DNA of 61,832 nucleotides from Bacillus zhangzhouensis (GTDB lineage Bacteria; Bacillota; Bacilli; Bacillales; Bacillaceae), in NCBI RefSeq assembly GCF_000715205.1, contig NZ_JOTP01000018.1, positions 1 to 61,832 of the forward strand. Direction: 5' to 3'. Of the stretch, positions 36,697 to 44,628 are shown in pieces. The notes under the pieces were generated by a model. The model was not told the origin of the DNA. It searched no databases and was given only the letters and a program-made list of their open reading frames with translations. Every line of letters starts with the position of its first letter. Within the stretch, counting starts at the first letter, position 1. The position numbers and the translations under genes are program-made.

Positions 36697-37539
36697 TTAT
36701 CCTTTTGTCCCGCCTTGTGTGAGGCCGGATACAAATTGTTTTTGTAAAACAAGAAACAATAAAGCGACTGGAACAGCGATCAGTAAAGCCCCGGCTGCAA
36801 AGGTCGTGTAGCTGGCACCCATTTTGTCCGAAACAAGATTGTACAGACCGATTGGGAGCGTATACATTTCGGGTGATCGAACAATGACACTTGAGATGAT
36901 GAAATCACCCAGTGGGCCAGTGAATGAGTTGATAGCGACAACAGCTAAAATCGGCTTGGCGAGCGGCATAATAATTTGGATGAAAATCCGGAAATGCCCT
37001 GCGCCATCCATTCTGGCTGATTCATCGAGATCCTTCGGAATCGCATCTAGATAGCCTTTCATTAAATACGTATTCATCGGAATTTGTCCACCTGCATAAA
37101 TTAAAATCAGCGCAAGGTGGCTGTTAATCAGTCCAAGCATTTGAGCCAAAACAAAAATGGCAATCAGCGCTGAAAATTGAGGAATCATTTGCAGCAGTAA
37201 AAAGAGCAGGAGCCCATTTTTCCGTCCTTTGAATCGGAACCTGGAAAAGGCATAGCCTGTAAAGCTGACAAGAATCAGCGTCAAGATCATTGTGGCAATG
37301 CTGATCTTCATTGAGTTCCAATACCATTTTGCATAAAGTGCCCCTTGACCAAAGAACAGCTCGGTGAAGTGGCTGAACGTTGGATTCTTCGGAAACATGC
37401 TTGTGCTCATGAGGCTGTTCCCAGGATTAAAGGAAGCACCGATCGTCCAAAGAAGTGGATACATAATACAAGCGGAGGCAATGAAAAGGATAAAATAAGT
37501 GATACTTAGACGAATGAGTTTTTTTTGTTTTGATCCCAT
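36697..37539 (-). CDS. ganQ: Galacto-oligosaccharide ABC permease (MalG-like)
   Basis: A 280-residue inner permease of a CUT1 sugar importer with six membrane segments. The EAA-type loop is KDLDESARMDGAGHFRIFIQ. A tail near LQKQFVSGLTQGGTKG is typical of MalG-like subunits. It overlaps neither neighbour: 1 bp after ganP, 11 bp before ganB. Works with GanP, GanS and a shared MsmX-type ATPase encoded elsewhere, since no ATPase is in this operon. Confidence 0.92.
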   Translation of the reverse strand: MGSKQKKLIRLSITYFILFIASACIMYPLLWTIGASFNPGNSLMSTSMFPKNPTFSHFTELFFGQGALYAKWYWNSMKISIATMILTLILVSFTGYAFSRFRFKGRKNGLLLFLLLQMIPQFSALIAIFVLAQMLGLINSHLALILIYAGGQIPMNTYLMKGYLDAIPKDLDESARMDGAGHFRIFIQIIMPLAKPILAVVAINSFTGPLGDFIISSVIVRSPEMYTLPIGLYNLVSDKMGASYTTFAAGALLIAVPVALLFLVLQKQFVSGLTQGGTKG

Positions 37540-37540
37540 A

Positions 37541-38848
37541 TCACATCATATCCTCCTCTTTGAATGAATTCGTTCTCTTAAACTGCCAGAGTGCAATGGC
37601 AATGACAAAGATCGAAAGTAAGATCGTGACGGCGGCAGCGAGTGCATATTGAGAGGATTGCATCGTTAGTTTGTAAATCCAAGAAACCAATATGTCCGTA
37701 CCCCCAGCTGTTGAGCCTGCAACAGGTGGTCCTCCGCCATTAAATAAGTAGATGATATTAAAGTTGTTAAAGTTAAAGGTATATTGCGTGATTAATATAG
37801 GTGCAATTGAGTAAAGGACAAGCGGTAATGTGATGGAACGGAATTTTTGAAAAAAGTTTGCTCCATCAATGGTCGCAGCCTCGTATAAGTCTTCAGGAAT
37901 GGCCTGCAAAACACCGGTTGTCATAATGAAAACAAAAGGAAATCCAAGCCAAGTCTGCATCGCAATGAGGGCAATTTTGCTCCAAAATGGATCTGTCAGC
38001 CACGGCTTTGGATCAATCCCAATCGATGCAAAAAGCGTATTGTTGATGGCACCAAACGTGTCGTTGAACAGTCCGGCAAACACCAAAATGGTCACAAAGC
38101 CCGGAACAGCCCAAGGCAGAATCAAAATCGTTCTAAAAAACCGTTTCCCTTTTAAATCCTTCTGATTGAGCAGAACGGCTAGAAAGATGCCGACGGCACA
38201 TTGAAGGGTCGAAGCAGCCAATGTCCATACGACGGTCCAGCCAAGTACATCAATGAATGTGTCTCTCCAAATATCGATCGAAAAGATATTTTGAAAGTTT
38301 TTGACCCCTACCCAATCGATGAGGTTGGCAGGAGGTGAGTGGTATAAGTCGTAGTTCGTAAAGGCAAGCGCAAAGCTAAACATAATTGGAAAGACAACAG
38401 AAAATAGAAGTAAAAAGAAAGCAGGAGTGCTCATTAAGTAAGGAAAGCCTTGGTCGATGAGCTGATGATATTGGGTACGGATGGAATGAAGCGGAACCCC
38501 TTGATCACGTTTCTTTCCGTTCATAAATGCATCACGCATCATGAGTATGTAAAAGCCGATACCAAACCCAGCTGTTAAAAGGGCAATAATCCCCTTTGCT
38601 AAAAGAAAAACAGAGTTGTCACGAGGCAGCATCGTACCAAGTGTGAACAGTCCCCAGAAGCCAATATTGAATAAATCATAAAATACAATCAGAAAAGAGA
38701 CGCCGAACAGGAAAAAGAGTGCCCCTTTGCCATACTGTTTGTTGTATATTTGCCCCATCCCGGGTATGAAGGAGAACATTAGCGCCCGTCTCCGGTGTGT
38801 CTTTGATTCAATTGTGTGTGTGCGGTCTAGTTCAAGGTTACCCGTCAT
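37541..38848 (-). CDS. ganP: Galacto-oligosaccharide ABC permease (MalF-like)
   Basis: A 435-residue permease with an N-terminal extension: two extra helices after FSFIPGMGQIYNKQYGKG, then the MalF-like core of six. The EAA loop reads EDLYEAATIDGANFFQKF. ATG 38848 has AGGTG with 6-base spacing; the GTG at 38857 lies inside that site. Partner of GanQ in the gan importer. Confidence 0.92.
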   Translation of the reverse strand: MTGNLELDRTHTIESKTHRRRALMFSFIPGMGQIYNKQYGKGALFFLFGVSFLIVFYDLFNIGFWGLFTLGTMLPRDNSVFLLAKGIIALLTAGFGIGFYILMMRDAFMNGKKRDQGVPLHSIRTQYHQLIDQGFPYLMSTPAFFLLLFSVVFPIMFSFALAFTNYDLYHSPPANLIDWVGVKNFQNIFSIDIWRDTFIDVLGWTVVWTLAASTLQCAVGIFLAVLLNQKDLKGKRFFRTILILPWAVPGFVTILVFAGLFNDTFGAINNTLFASIGIDPKPWLTDPFWSKIALIAMQTWLGFPFVFIMTTGVLQAIPEDLYEAATIDGANFFQKFRSITLPLVLYSIAPILITQYTFNFNNFNIIYLFNGGGPPVAGSTAGGTDILVSWIYKLTMQSSQYALAAAVTILLSIFVIAIALWQFKRTNSFKEEDMM

Positions 38849-38923
38849 GTCTAACACCTACTTCGTATGAAATTAGATCAGACACGGGCAGCTTCATACA
38901 CGCAAAGCTACCCGCGTTCGATG

Positions 38924-40189
38924 TTATTTGGAGTGATTCGCTTTAATTTGAGAATCAATTTGTTTGACCGCATCATCAAATGCTTTTTTCACATCTGTAC
39001 GGCCGGTTGCAATCAGCCCTAATGCGCTGTCAATTGGCTTCCACACCTCTTCCATTTCTGGATTGTTCGGTGTCAGTGTGGCATATTTCGTTTGTTTTGA
39101 AACAGCATTCGCATTTGCATTTTCAGTAATGATTGGATCTTTCATCAGTTTTTTCACTGGTGGAATTTCCTCTGTCACTTCAAAGCGCTTCTTCGAATTT
39201 TTTTCGTTCGTGATAAACTCAACAAATTTCTCAGCAAGTTCTTTATTTTTAGAATAAGAGGAGACGTTGTAGCTCTTCACGCCTAAGAATGAGCTCATAT
39301 GTTTTCCGTTAGGGAGTGTTGGCAGTTCAGTCACGCCATAGTCAATACCAGCTTCTTTATATGGACCAAATGACCACGGACCAGAAATAAGAGCCGCTGC
39401 CTTTTTCTCTGTGAATAAGGAGTTGAGGACGTTGATGCCTTGTTCACCAATGATGCCTTTCGGGAAAAGTCCTTCGCTAAAGAATTTCTGAATGTATTCT
39501 CCGCCTTCGATGGCGCCATCGTTATTCAGACCGATATCATTGACATCATAAGAGCCATCGCTTTTCTGTTTGAAAATATAGCCCCCTGATCCGCCTAACA
39601 CACTTTGTGCGTAGTAAATTTCATCCCATTTCGCGACAAAACCGTATTTCCCGTCCTTTGTCAGCTTTTTCGAAAGCTCATACCAGCCATCAAGTGTAGT
39701 AGGTGCCTTTTTCACAAGATCTTTGTTATAAAAAAGCACGGTGGTTTCAACGGATTTTGGCAGACCATACAGCTTGCCATTAACCGTTTGTGATTGAATA
39801 GATTCGTCTGTGAAGGAATCTATCACTTTTTGATCTGGTTTGATTTCCTGTAATAGCCCTTCGGTTACAGCTGATCCAATCTGATTGTGAGGCACGGTGA
39901 TCACATCTGGACCTGTCCCTGCCGCCCCATCTAGACGGAGAGCTTCTAGTTGATCGGCATACGCTTTTTCGACCACTTTGATTTTCACACCGTTTTGTTT
40001 TTCGAATTCTTTGACAGCGTCTTGAATCCCATCAGACTTTTTGACATCCTCCCACACTAGCAAGGTCTTTGTACCTGTAGATGCGGGCTGTGTACCGCTT
40101 GAATTGTCATCCCCTGGTCCGCATGCTGACAGCAGCAGCACAGCAGTACCAACGACTGCCGATAATGTCGCCCATTTTCCCTTTTTCAT
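38924..40189 (-). CDS. ganS: Galacto-oligosaccharide-binding lipoprotein
   Basis: A 421-residue extracellular solute-binding lipoprotein. Signal peptide with lipobox LSAC (Cys23) followed by GPGDDNSSGT. The mature part is a CUT1 binding protein (LLVWEDVKKSDGIQDAVKEF, TGPDVITVPHNQIG, AAALISGPWSFGPYKEAG). The ATG follows AGAGGGGAT. It is the first gene of ganSPQBA, behind a cre box and a GanR-type palindrome. Confidence 0.93.
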   Translation of the reverse strand: MKKGKWATLSAVVGTAVLLLSACGPGDDNSSGTQPASTGTKTLLVWEDVKKSDGIQDAVKEFEKQNGVKIKVVEKAYADQLEALRLDGAAGTGPDVITVPHNQIGSAVTEGLLQEIKPDQKVIDSFTDESIQSQTVNGKLYGLPKSVETTVLFYNKDLVKKAPTTLDGWYELSKKLTKDGKYGFVAKWDEIYYAQSVLGGSGGYIFKQKSDGSYDVNDIGLNNDGAIEGGEYIQKFFSEGLFPKGIIGEQGINVLNSLFTEKKAAALISGPWSFGPYKEAGIDYGVTELPTLPNGKHMSSFLGVKSYNVSSYSKNKELAEKFVEFITNEKNSKKRFEVTEEIPPVKKLMKDPIITENANANAVSKQTKYATLTPNNPEMEEVWKPIDSALGLIATGRTDVKKAFDDAVKQIDSQIKANHSK

Positions 40190-40225
40190 TCGTAATCCCC
40201 TCTCGTTCTTTTTTCACAGATGATA

Positions 40226-40239
40226 AGAAAACGCTTTCT
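40226..40239 (-). promoter_or_regulatory. cre box upstream of ganS
   Basis: On the minus strand AGAAAGCGTTTTCT, symmetric around CG and differing from the cre consensus only at the outer bases. It lies about 35 bp before the ganS start, downstream of a probable TTTACT-17-TATTCT promoter. Confidence 0.65.
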
Positions 40240-40296
40240 TAATGTGAGAATATCAACTTGAGTAAAAAAAGTAAACACATTTTATTAAATTTATTA

Positions 40297-40312
40297 AGTA
40301 AAAATTTTTACT
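40297..40312. promoter_or_regulatory. Candidate GanR operator before ganS
   Basis: AGTAAAAATTTTTACT (40297-40312) is a perfect 16-bp palindrome about 110 bp upstream of ganS. A closely related imperfect copy, AGTAAATATTTTTATT, lies upstream of ganR at 41415-41430. Confidence 0.6.
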
Positions 40313-40321
40313 AGTTTAGGA

Positions 40322-40356
40322 GAGAAAAGAAGCCCTCCACATTGGGCGGGGCTTCC
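40322..40356 (-). terminator. Terminator after ganR
   Basis: GAAGCCC (40329-40335) pairs with GGGCTTC (40349-40355); on the minus strand TTTTCT follows. It separates ganR from ganS. Confidence 0.75.
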
Positions 40357-40363
40357 AGCTGTT

Positions 40364-41359
40364 TTATATGGTGCTTTTCCGAAAGACAGGTTCTGACGCA
40401 ATCAGCACGGTTTTGGGCAATGTTCTGCCATCAACAAGTCTTTCTAAAAGTAAATCGACCGCTGTCTCACAAAGTAAAGATGTATGGATGTGATAGGTTG
40501 TGAGCGGTGGTGAGACATATTGAGAGACGTGAATATCGTTGATACTAAAGACGCTGACGCGATTCGGCAGGGAAAGTCCACGCTCATTTAATGCTTGTAA
40601 ACAGCCAATGGCAAGGGGATCACTTGCGACACAAAAGGCGGTGGGCAGATCATCACCAAGCTCGTCGATCGCTTTCATCATCAGCGAATAGCCTTCATCT
40701 ACCGAGAAATGGCGACCGATATAGATCAATCGCTCATCCAACACATTGTGTGCCGTCATATACTCGCGGAAAGTCGTTTCACGAATATCTGGTATATGCA
40801 CATTCGTATTAAGATCAAGGTCTGTCCCGCCAATGAATCCAATCGAGTGGTGCTTTTTTTCGATGAAGGAATCAATGATCTTTTCAACAATTCGTTTCAA
40901 GTTAGGCTTTACAGAATCAAAGCGGTCTTCATCAGGCGACGTATCAATAAAGACGATGTGATGGGTAATTGCATATAATTGGTCAAGCTCTGACTTTTTA
41001 AATCGACCGATGGCAATGATCCCTTCTGTAGAAGGATCAATGGAGTGAAGACCATCAGTTGGATTGTAAGCGGTAACATTTAAACTCCGGGTATTGCTGA
41101 GTTTCTCAATGCCCAAACGAATGGATTTAAAATAAATATCTTCAAGCTCTTCCTTTTCGGTCATCCAATAGAGAAAGGCGATTTTTTTTAAGGAATGTTT
41201 GAATGTCTTTTTTTGATAGGACAAAGCTTCTGCGGCTGCGTATACTTTTTCACGTGTTTGATCCGTGACTGATAGGTTGGGATCCTGGTTCAGTACGCGA
41301 GACACCGTCGCAATTGATAATCCAGCTTTTTCAGCAATGTCCTTTATTTTTGCTGCCAA
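40364..41359 (-). CDS. ganR: LacI-family repressor of galactan operon
   Basis: A 331-residue repressor starting KIKDIAEKAGLSIATVSRVL, then DQTREKVYAAAEALSYQKK, with a periplasmic-binding-like sensor domain (FIDTSPDEDRFDSV, SIGFIGGTDLDLN, SVFSINDIHVSQY). TTG 41359 follows AGGAGGTG, so the initiator is not ATG. It sits upstream of ganS in the same direction with its own terminator, as in B. subtilis ganR. Galactobiose-type sugars are the expected inducers. Confidence 0.9.
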   Translation of the reverse strand: MAAKIKDIAEKAGLSIATVSRVLNQDPNLSVTDQTREKVYAAAEALSYQKKTFKHSLKKIAFLYWMTEKEELEDIYFKSIRLGIEKLSNTRSLNVTAYNPTDGLHSIDPSTEGIIAIGRFKKSELDQLYAITHHIVFIDTSPDEDRFDSVKPNLKRIVEKIIDSFIEKKHHSIGFIGGTDLDLNTNVHIPDIRETTFREYMTAHNVLDERLIYIGRHFSVDEGYSLMMKAIDELGDDLPTAFCVASDPLAIGCLQALNERGLSLPNRVSVFSINDIHVSQYVSPPLTTYHIHTSLLCETAVDLLLERLVDGRTLPKTVLIASEPVFRKSTI

Positions 41360-41414
41360 ATCAGCACCTCCTATAGAAAATATCTCCTTTCAGTATAGAG
41401 TCTTTAAAAAAATT

Positions 41415-41430
41415 AGTAAATATTTTTATT
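41415..41430. promoter_or_regulatory. Candidate GanR operator before ganR
   Basis: AGTAAATATTTTTATT, matching the perfect palindrome at 40297-40312 in 14 of 16 positions, 55 bp upstream of ganR; suggests autoregulation. Confidence 0.5.
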
Positions 41431-41531
41431 AAATTGTTTTCGTTTAGATGGTTCTTTACGAGCCGGCAAGGAATTAGTAAAATATATGTCATGAAGGTGT
41501 TGGATTAAGATTTCTGATAGGAGAGGGACAG

Positions 41532-42431
41532 ATGTATTATGATGCACTGAAGACATTTGTGACAGTCGTGGAAGAGAGAAACTTTACAAAAGCAGCCCAG
41601 AAGCTGCGGATTTCTCAGCCGAGTGTCAGTCTTCATATTAAGAACTTGGAGCAGGAATTCCAGACCGTTCTGCTCAATCGTTCGCCAAAGCAATTAACTG
41701 TTACACCCACTGGGGATATGTTGTACCATCGTTCAAAACAAATCATTCGTTTATATGAACAGGCGAAGCAGGATATTTATGAGCATCATCATCTGGCAAG
41801 AGGAAAGCTGACGATTGGAGCGAGCTTCACGATTGGTGAGTACGTGCTGCCGCAAATATTGGCGGAGTTTCATCAGCTCTATCCACATGTTGATATTGAG
41901 GTGGCCATTGATAATACAGAAGCAATCGCAAGACATGTCCGTTTGTTCCATGTCGATATCGGCCTAATCGAAGGACAGACCAATGACAAAGAACTCTCTG
42001 TGGAAACCTTTCTAGAGGATGAACTCTACATCGTGGCCCCATTAGACCACCCGTTTGCAAAGAAAAAGGATGTCACGATTGATCAATTGCAAAACGAAAC
42101 ATGGATCACGAGAGAAGAGGGATCAGGTACAGGGGAATACTTACAGCACGTCCTGAAATCAAATGGACTGAAAGCGCGGACCTTTGTGACATTTAGCAGC
42201 AACCAAGCCATTAAAGAGGCTGTGATCCACGGAATGGGACTTTCCATTTTATCAAAATATGTCCTCCAGCGAGGCAGCATTGGCGGTGAATTGGCTGTCA
42301 TTTCTGTGAGAGGAATGGATTTCAAACGAAAATTCTCCTATGTTGAGTCACCGATGACAGGTGGGAATAAAAATAAGGAATTACTTGTTGAATTGTTAAG
42401 GAAAGAGAGAAAAGACGCTTCTCCACAGTAG
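41532..42431 (+). CDS. LysR-family transcriptional regulator
   Basis: A 299-residue regulator with an N-terminal winged helix (MYYDALKTFVTVVEERNFTK, AAQKLRISQPSVSLHIKNLE) and a LysR effector domain (GKLTIGASFTIGEYVLPQIL, VDIGLIEGQTNDKEL, WITREEGSGTGEYLQ). The effector-domain wording is like the CysL/YwfK and CbbR-type set, but I cannot name the ligand. ATG follows ATAGGAGAGGG. The neighbours are ganR (divergent) and an unidentified membrane protein (convergent), so no target is evident. Confidence 0.85.
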   Translation: MYYDALKTFVTVVEERNFTKAAQKLRISQPSVSLHIKNLEQEFQTVLLNRSPKQLTVTPTGDMLYHRSKQIIRLYEQAKQDIYEHHHLARGKLTIGASFTIGEYVLPQILAEFHQLYPHVDIEVAIDNTEAIARHVRLFHVDIGLIEGQTNDKELSVETFLEDELYIVAPLDHPFAKKKDVTIDQLQNETWITREEGSGTGEYLQHVLKSNGLKARTFVTFSSNQAIKEAVIHGMGLSILSKYVLQRGSIGGELAVISVRGMDFKRKFSYVESPMTGGNKNKELLVELLRKERKDASPQ

Positions 42432-42447
42432 GAGAAACGTCTTTTTT
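42411..42447. terminator. Bidirectional terminator after lysR
   Basis: AAAGACGCTTCTCC (42411-42424) pairs with GGAGAAACGTCTTT (42431-42444) with one mismatch, followed by T. Confidence 0.85.
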
Positions 42448-44123
42448 TATAATCCTTTTATTTGAATTTCATCGACTGGAAGGAAAATTTCACCTGTATC
42501 TGTGTATTTGATCGTGATTTGATCCCCTTCTTTCAAATAAATGACAAGAGGTTCTTTTTCAGATGACATGGTGTAGTTTTTCCCATCGTCTAATAGGAAG
42601 GTGACGGTTGTGTAATCACCGGTATTTTCTTTATACACACGTTTGACCTTGCCTGTGGCATCTTTCTTTTCTTGCTTAGATGAGCTGTTGACTGTGCCGC
42701 TGCCCTTTTGAAGAGCTGTTTTATAGGCTCTCAGTGCTTCATTTGGTGTAGAAGCGTACGCAGCGATTTCAGGATTGGCCGCAGAGACAATAAAGTAGTT
42801 TTGCAGGAACCCGTTTGAATCGAGAACAGGTGTGAGCCAGCTGGCTTCTCCATAGAAATTATAAAGAATCGGCATGCGCCCTTTCCATTTCTTCTCGATA
42901 AATCGTTTCTCAATAATTTGCAATGCTCCTTGAGAATCCATGTAGGACTCTTCAAGATTGCCGGTGTAATACGTGGCCTTTCCTGTCCGGGCATTTGTCA
43001 GTGCATATCCGAGCATGGAATCAACGCCCTCTTTCGGACTGGTGAAATCTGTGAAGTAATACATCTCTCCTTTTGAATCAAACACTGGACTCACATTGGC
43101 TTCTGTTCCCTCGTCTGAAGGCAGCTTCACATCTGATTTTCCAAACATACTGTTCCAGAAACCGTGAATATAGTTTCCGAAATAACTGTTTTGCAGACTA
43201 ACCGCCTCTGGTGAAACAGCACCATCGATAAAGGCAGGTACTTGATCTAAAGAGTATTTCTTCGTTGCGCCAGTTTTGGCATCAACAACGACGACGCCTG
43301 ACGCTTTAAAGCCGTTTCGGGCAGAGATGAAATCGCCAAATGTTCGAATGTAATAAGGCTTCCCATCATCATTGATCTCCAGCTGTGTGTCTCCGTAGAA
43401 AATCAAATCTGGATACTGGAGACGGATATGTCGCTCAATTTCTTTGTTGAAATAGGAGGAAGGCGTATAGACCATCTCTGTTTTCACGAACTTTGGATTA
43501 GCAGATGAGTCGGTCGCACTTAATGTAAAGTAACCCGGCGTACTGCCTGAACGAATCCATTTAAAGAAATCCGAGAATTCCACTGGTGCGATGTACACGT
43601 ACTCACCATTGACCTTCTGAATTTGCAAGCTGCCAAGCTCGTAGTAGCTTGTGTTTGGAACCTGTCCGAACGATTTCTTCATTTTATTGCGAGCAAATTG
43701 CGGCGGTACACTCGCAGGTGTTTCTGTTTCATCGAACGCTTTGATTTCCACTTTTTGCTCCATTTTGGAGACATCGAATTTCTCATTCGCATTGAATAAA
43801 AAAGCTGTCGCCATATAAACACCAAGCAGCAAAAGAATAAGGAACAACACACCTTTAATCTTCCGCTCCAATCCGACTGACAAAAAGGCGCCTGCTGCTG
43901 TCACAACAAGTCCAATCAGCCATAATGATGAAGGGTTACGATCTAAATTGGTGATGTAATAAAAGCCAAAAATGCCGATGATGAATAGCAGTGCAAGACC
44001 CGCAATCCACATGAGCGGCACCTGTTGTTCCGTCCCTTTCTTTCTAAAAATCAACCTGAGTGGTGTGAGCAAAAGGGTCAAGACAAGACCGATCACAACC
44101 GAAAATAACAAAATATATCCCAC
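42447..44123 (-). CDS. Large membrane protein of unknown function
   Basis: A 558-residue protein. The first 130 residues hold about five membrane helices (GYILLFSVVIGLVLTLLLTP, LMWIAGLALLFIIGIFGFYY, SSLWLIGLVVTAAGAFLSV, VLFLILLLLGVYMATAF). About 430 soluble residues follow, probably extracellular, rich in beta strands with repeated Tyr/Gly wording (VNGEYVYIAPVEFSDFFKW, KGEMYYFTDFTSP, GKATYYTGNLEESYMD). GTG 44123 with AAAGGAG upstream is preferred; the frame is open to 44189. It is downstream of the lipase-like locus on the same strand (82 bp gap). I do not recognise the family. Confidence 0.7.
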   Translation of the reverse strand: MGYILLFSVVIGLVLTLLLTPLRLIFRKKGTEQQVPLMWIAGLALLFIIGIFGFYYITNLDRNPSSLWLIGLVVTAAGAFLSVGLERKIKGVLFLILLLLGVYMATAFLFNANEKFDVSKMEQKVEIKAFDETETPASVPPQFARNKMKKSFGQVPNTSYYELGSLQIQKVNGEYVYIAPVEFSDFFKWIRSGSTPGYFTLSATDSSANPKFVKTEMVYTPSSYFNKEIERHIRLQYPDLIFYGDTQLEINDDGKPYYIRTFGDFISARNGFKASGVVVVDAKTGATKKYSLDQVPAFIDGAVSPEAVSLQNSYFGNYIHGFWNSMFGKSDVKLPSDEGTEANVSPVFDSKGEMYYFTDFTSPKEGVDSMLGYALTNARTGKATYYTGNLEESYMDSQGALQIIEKRFIEKKWKGRMPILYNFYGEASWLTPVLDSNGFLQNYFIVSAANPEIAAYASTPNEALRAYKTALQKGSGTVNSSSKQEKKDATGKVKRVYKENTGDYTTVTFLLDDGKNYTMSSEKEPLVIYLKEGDQITIKYTDTGEIFLPVDEIQIKGL

Positions 44124-44205
44124 AAACAAATCTCCTTTCAAATCAATCACTCTTTTAGTATATACGAGTGAGGCGGGGAAAAGATTCATCGGACTGAAGG
44201 TTCAT

Positions 44206-44616
44206 TTAAATGCCGATCGAGTTGATCACGGATTGAACATCTTCTTTCAGTTCATGAAACGTGAGTCTTTGCTCAATTTTCTCTGTTAAGGCATCAATGG
44301 CTTGACCCGACATATGCGTTTGAATTTGCTTTTTATGTTTATAGACTTTAACAAGAAGCGTATCGAGCTGCTCCAAAATGTCTTCCGCTTCTTGACGGTC
44401 TTCTGCAAATTCATGTTGAAGCTGGTGCCGAATGGCTCTCATCAGCGCTGTTTTCTGTTCTTCTTTGATCTTTGTCTTCAAAGCAGCCAGCTCTGCTGGT
44501 GTCATGTCTTCTGTGTGAAAGTTTGCTTGAGAGAAGACGGAGCTTGACGTGTGAGTATCTGTCATTCTTTGCAAAAAACGATCTGCGTCTGTTGGTTGTT
44601 TCTTTGAAAATTCCAT
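44206..44616 (-). CDS. Small helical protein, candidate partner of the lipase-like protein
   Basis: A 136-residue, nearly all-helical protein. Segments such as MTPAELAALKTKIKEEQKTA and EDRQEAEDILEQLDTLLVKV suggest coiled-coil helices; there is no signal peptide or membrane segment. It starts 12 bp after the lipase-like gene on the same strand, with AAGGAG before the ATG. Small helical proteins next to LXG or reverse-LXG toxins act as targeting partners (Lap/Tla type); that role is proposed here from context only. Confidence 0.6.
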   Translation of the reverse strand: MEFSKKQPTDADRFLQRMTDTHTSSSVFSQANFHTEDMTPAELAALKTKIKEEQKTALMRAIRHQLQHEFAEDRQEAEDILEQLDTLLVKVYKHKKQIQTHMSGQAIDALTEKIEQRLTFHELKEDVQSVINSIGI

Positions 44617-44628
44617 TCTTTGTTCTCC

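Noticed and set aside
36697..40189. Missing ATPase gene in the gan operon as evidence of deletion
   Set aside because: Bacillus CUT1 importers usually share MsmX-type ATPases encoded elsewhere, so absence is normal.
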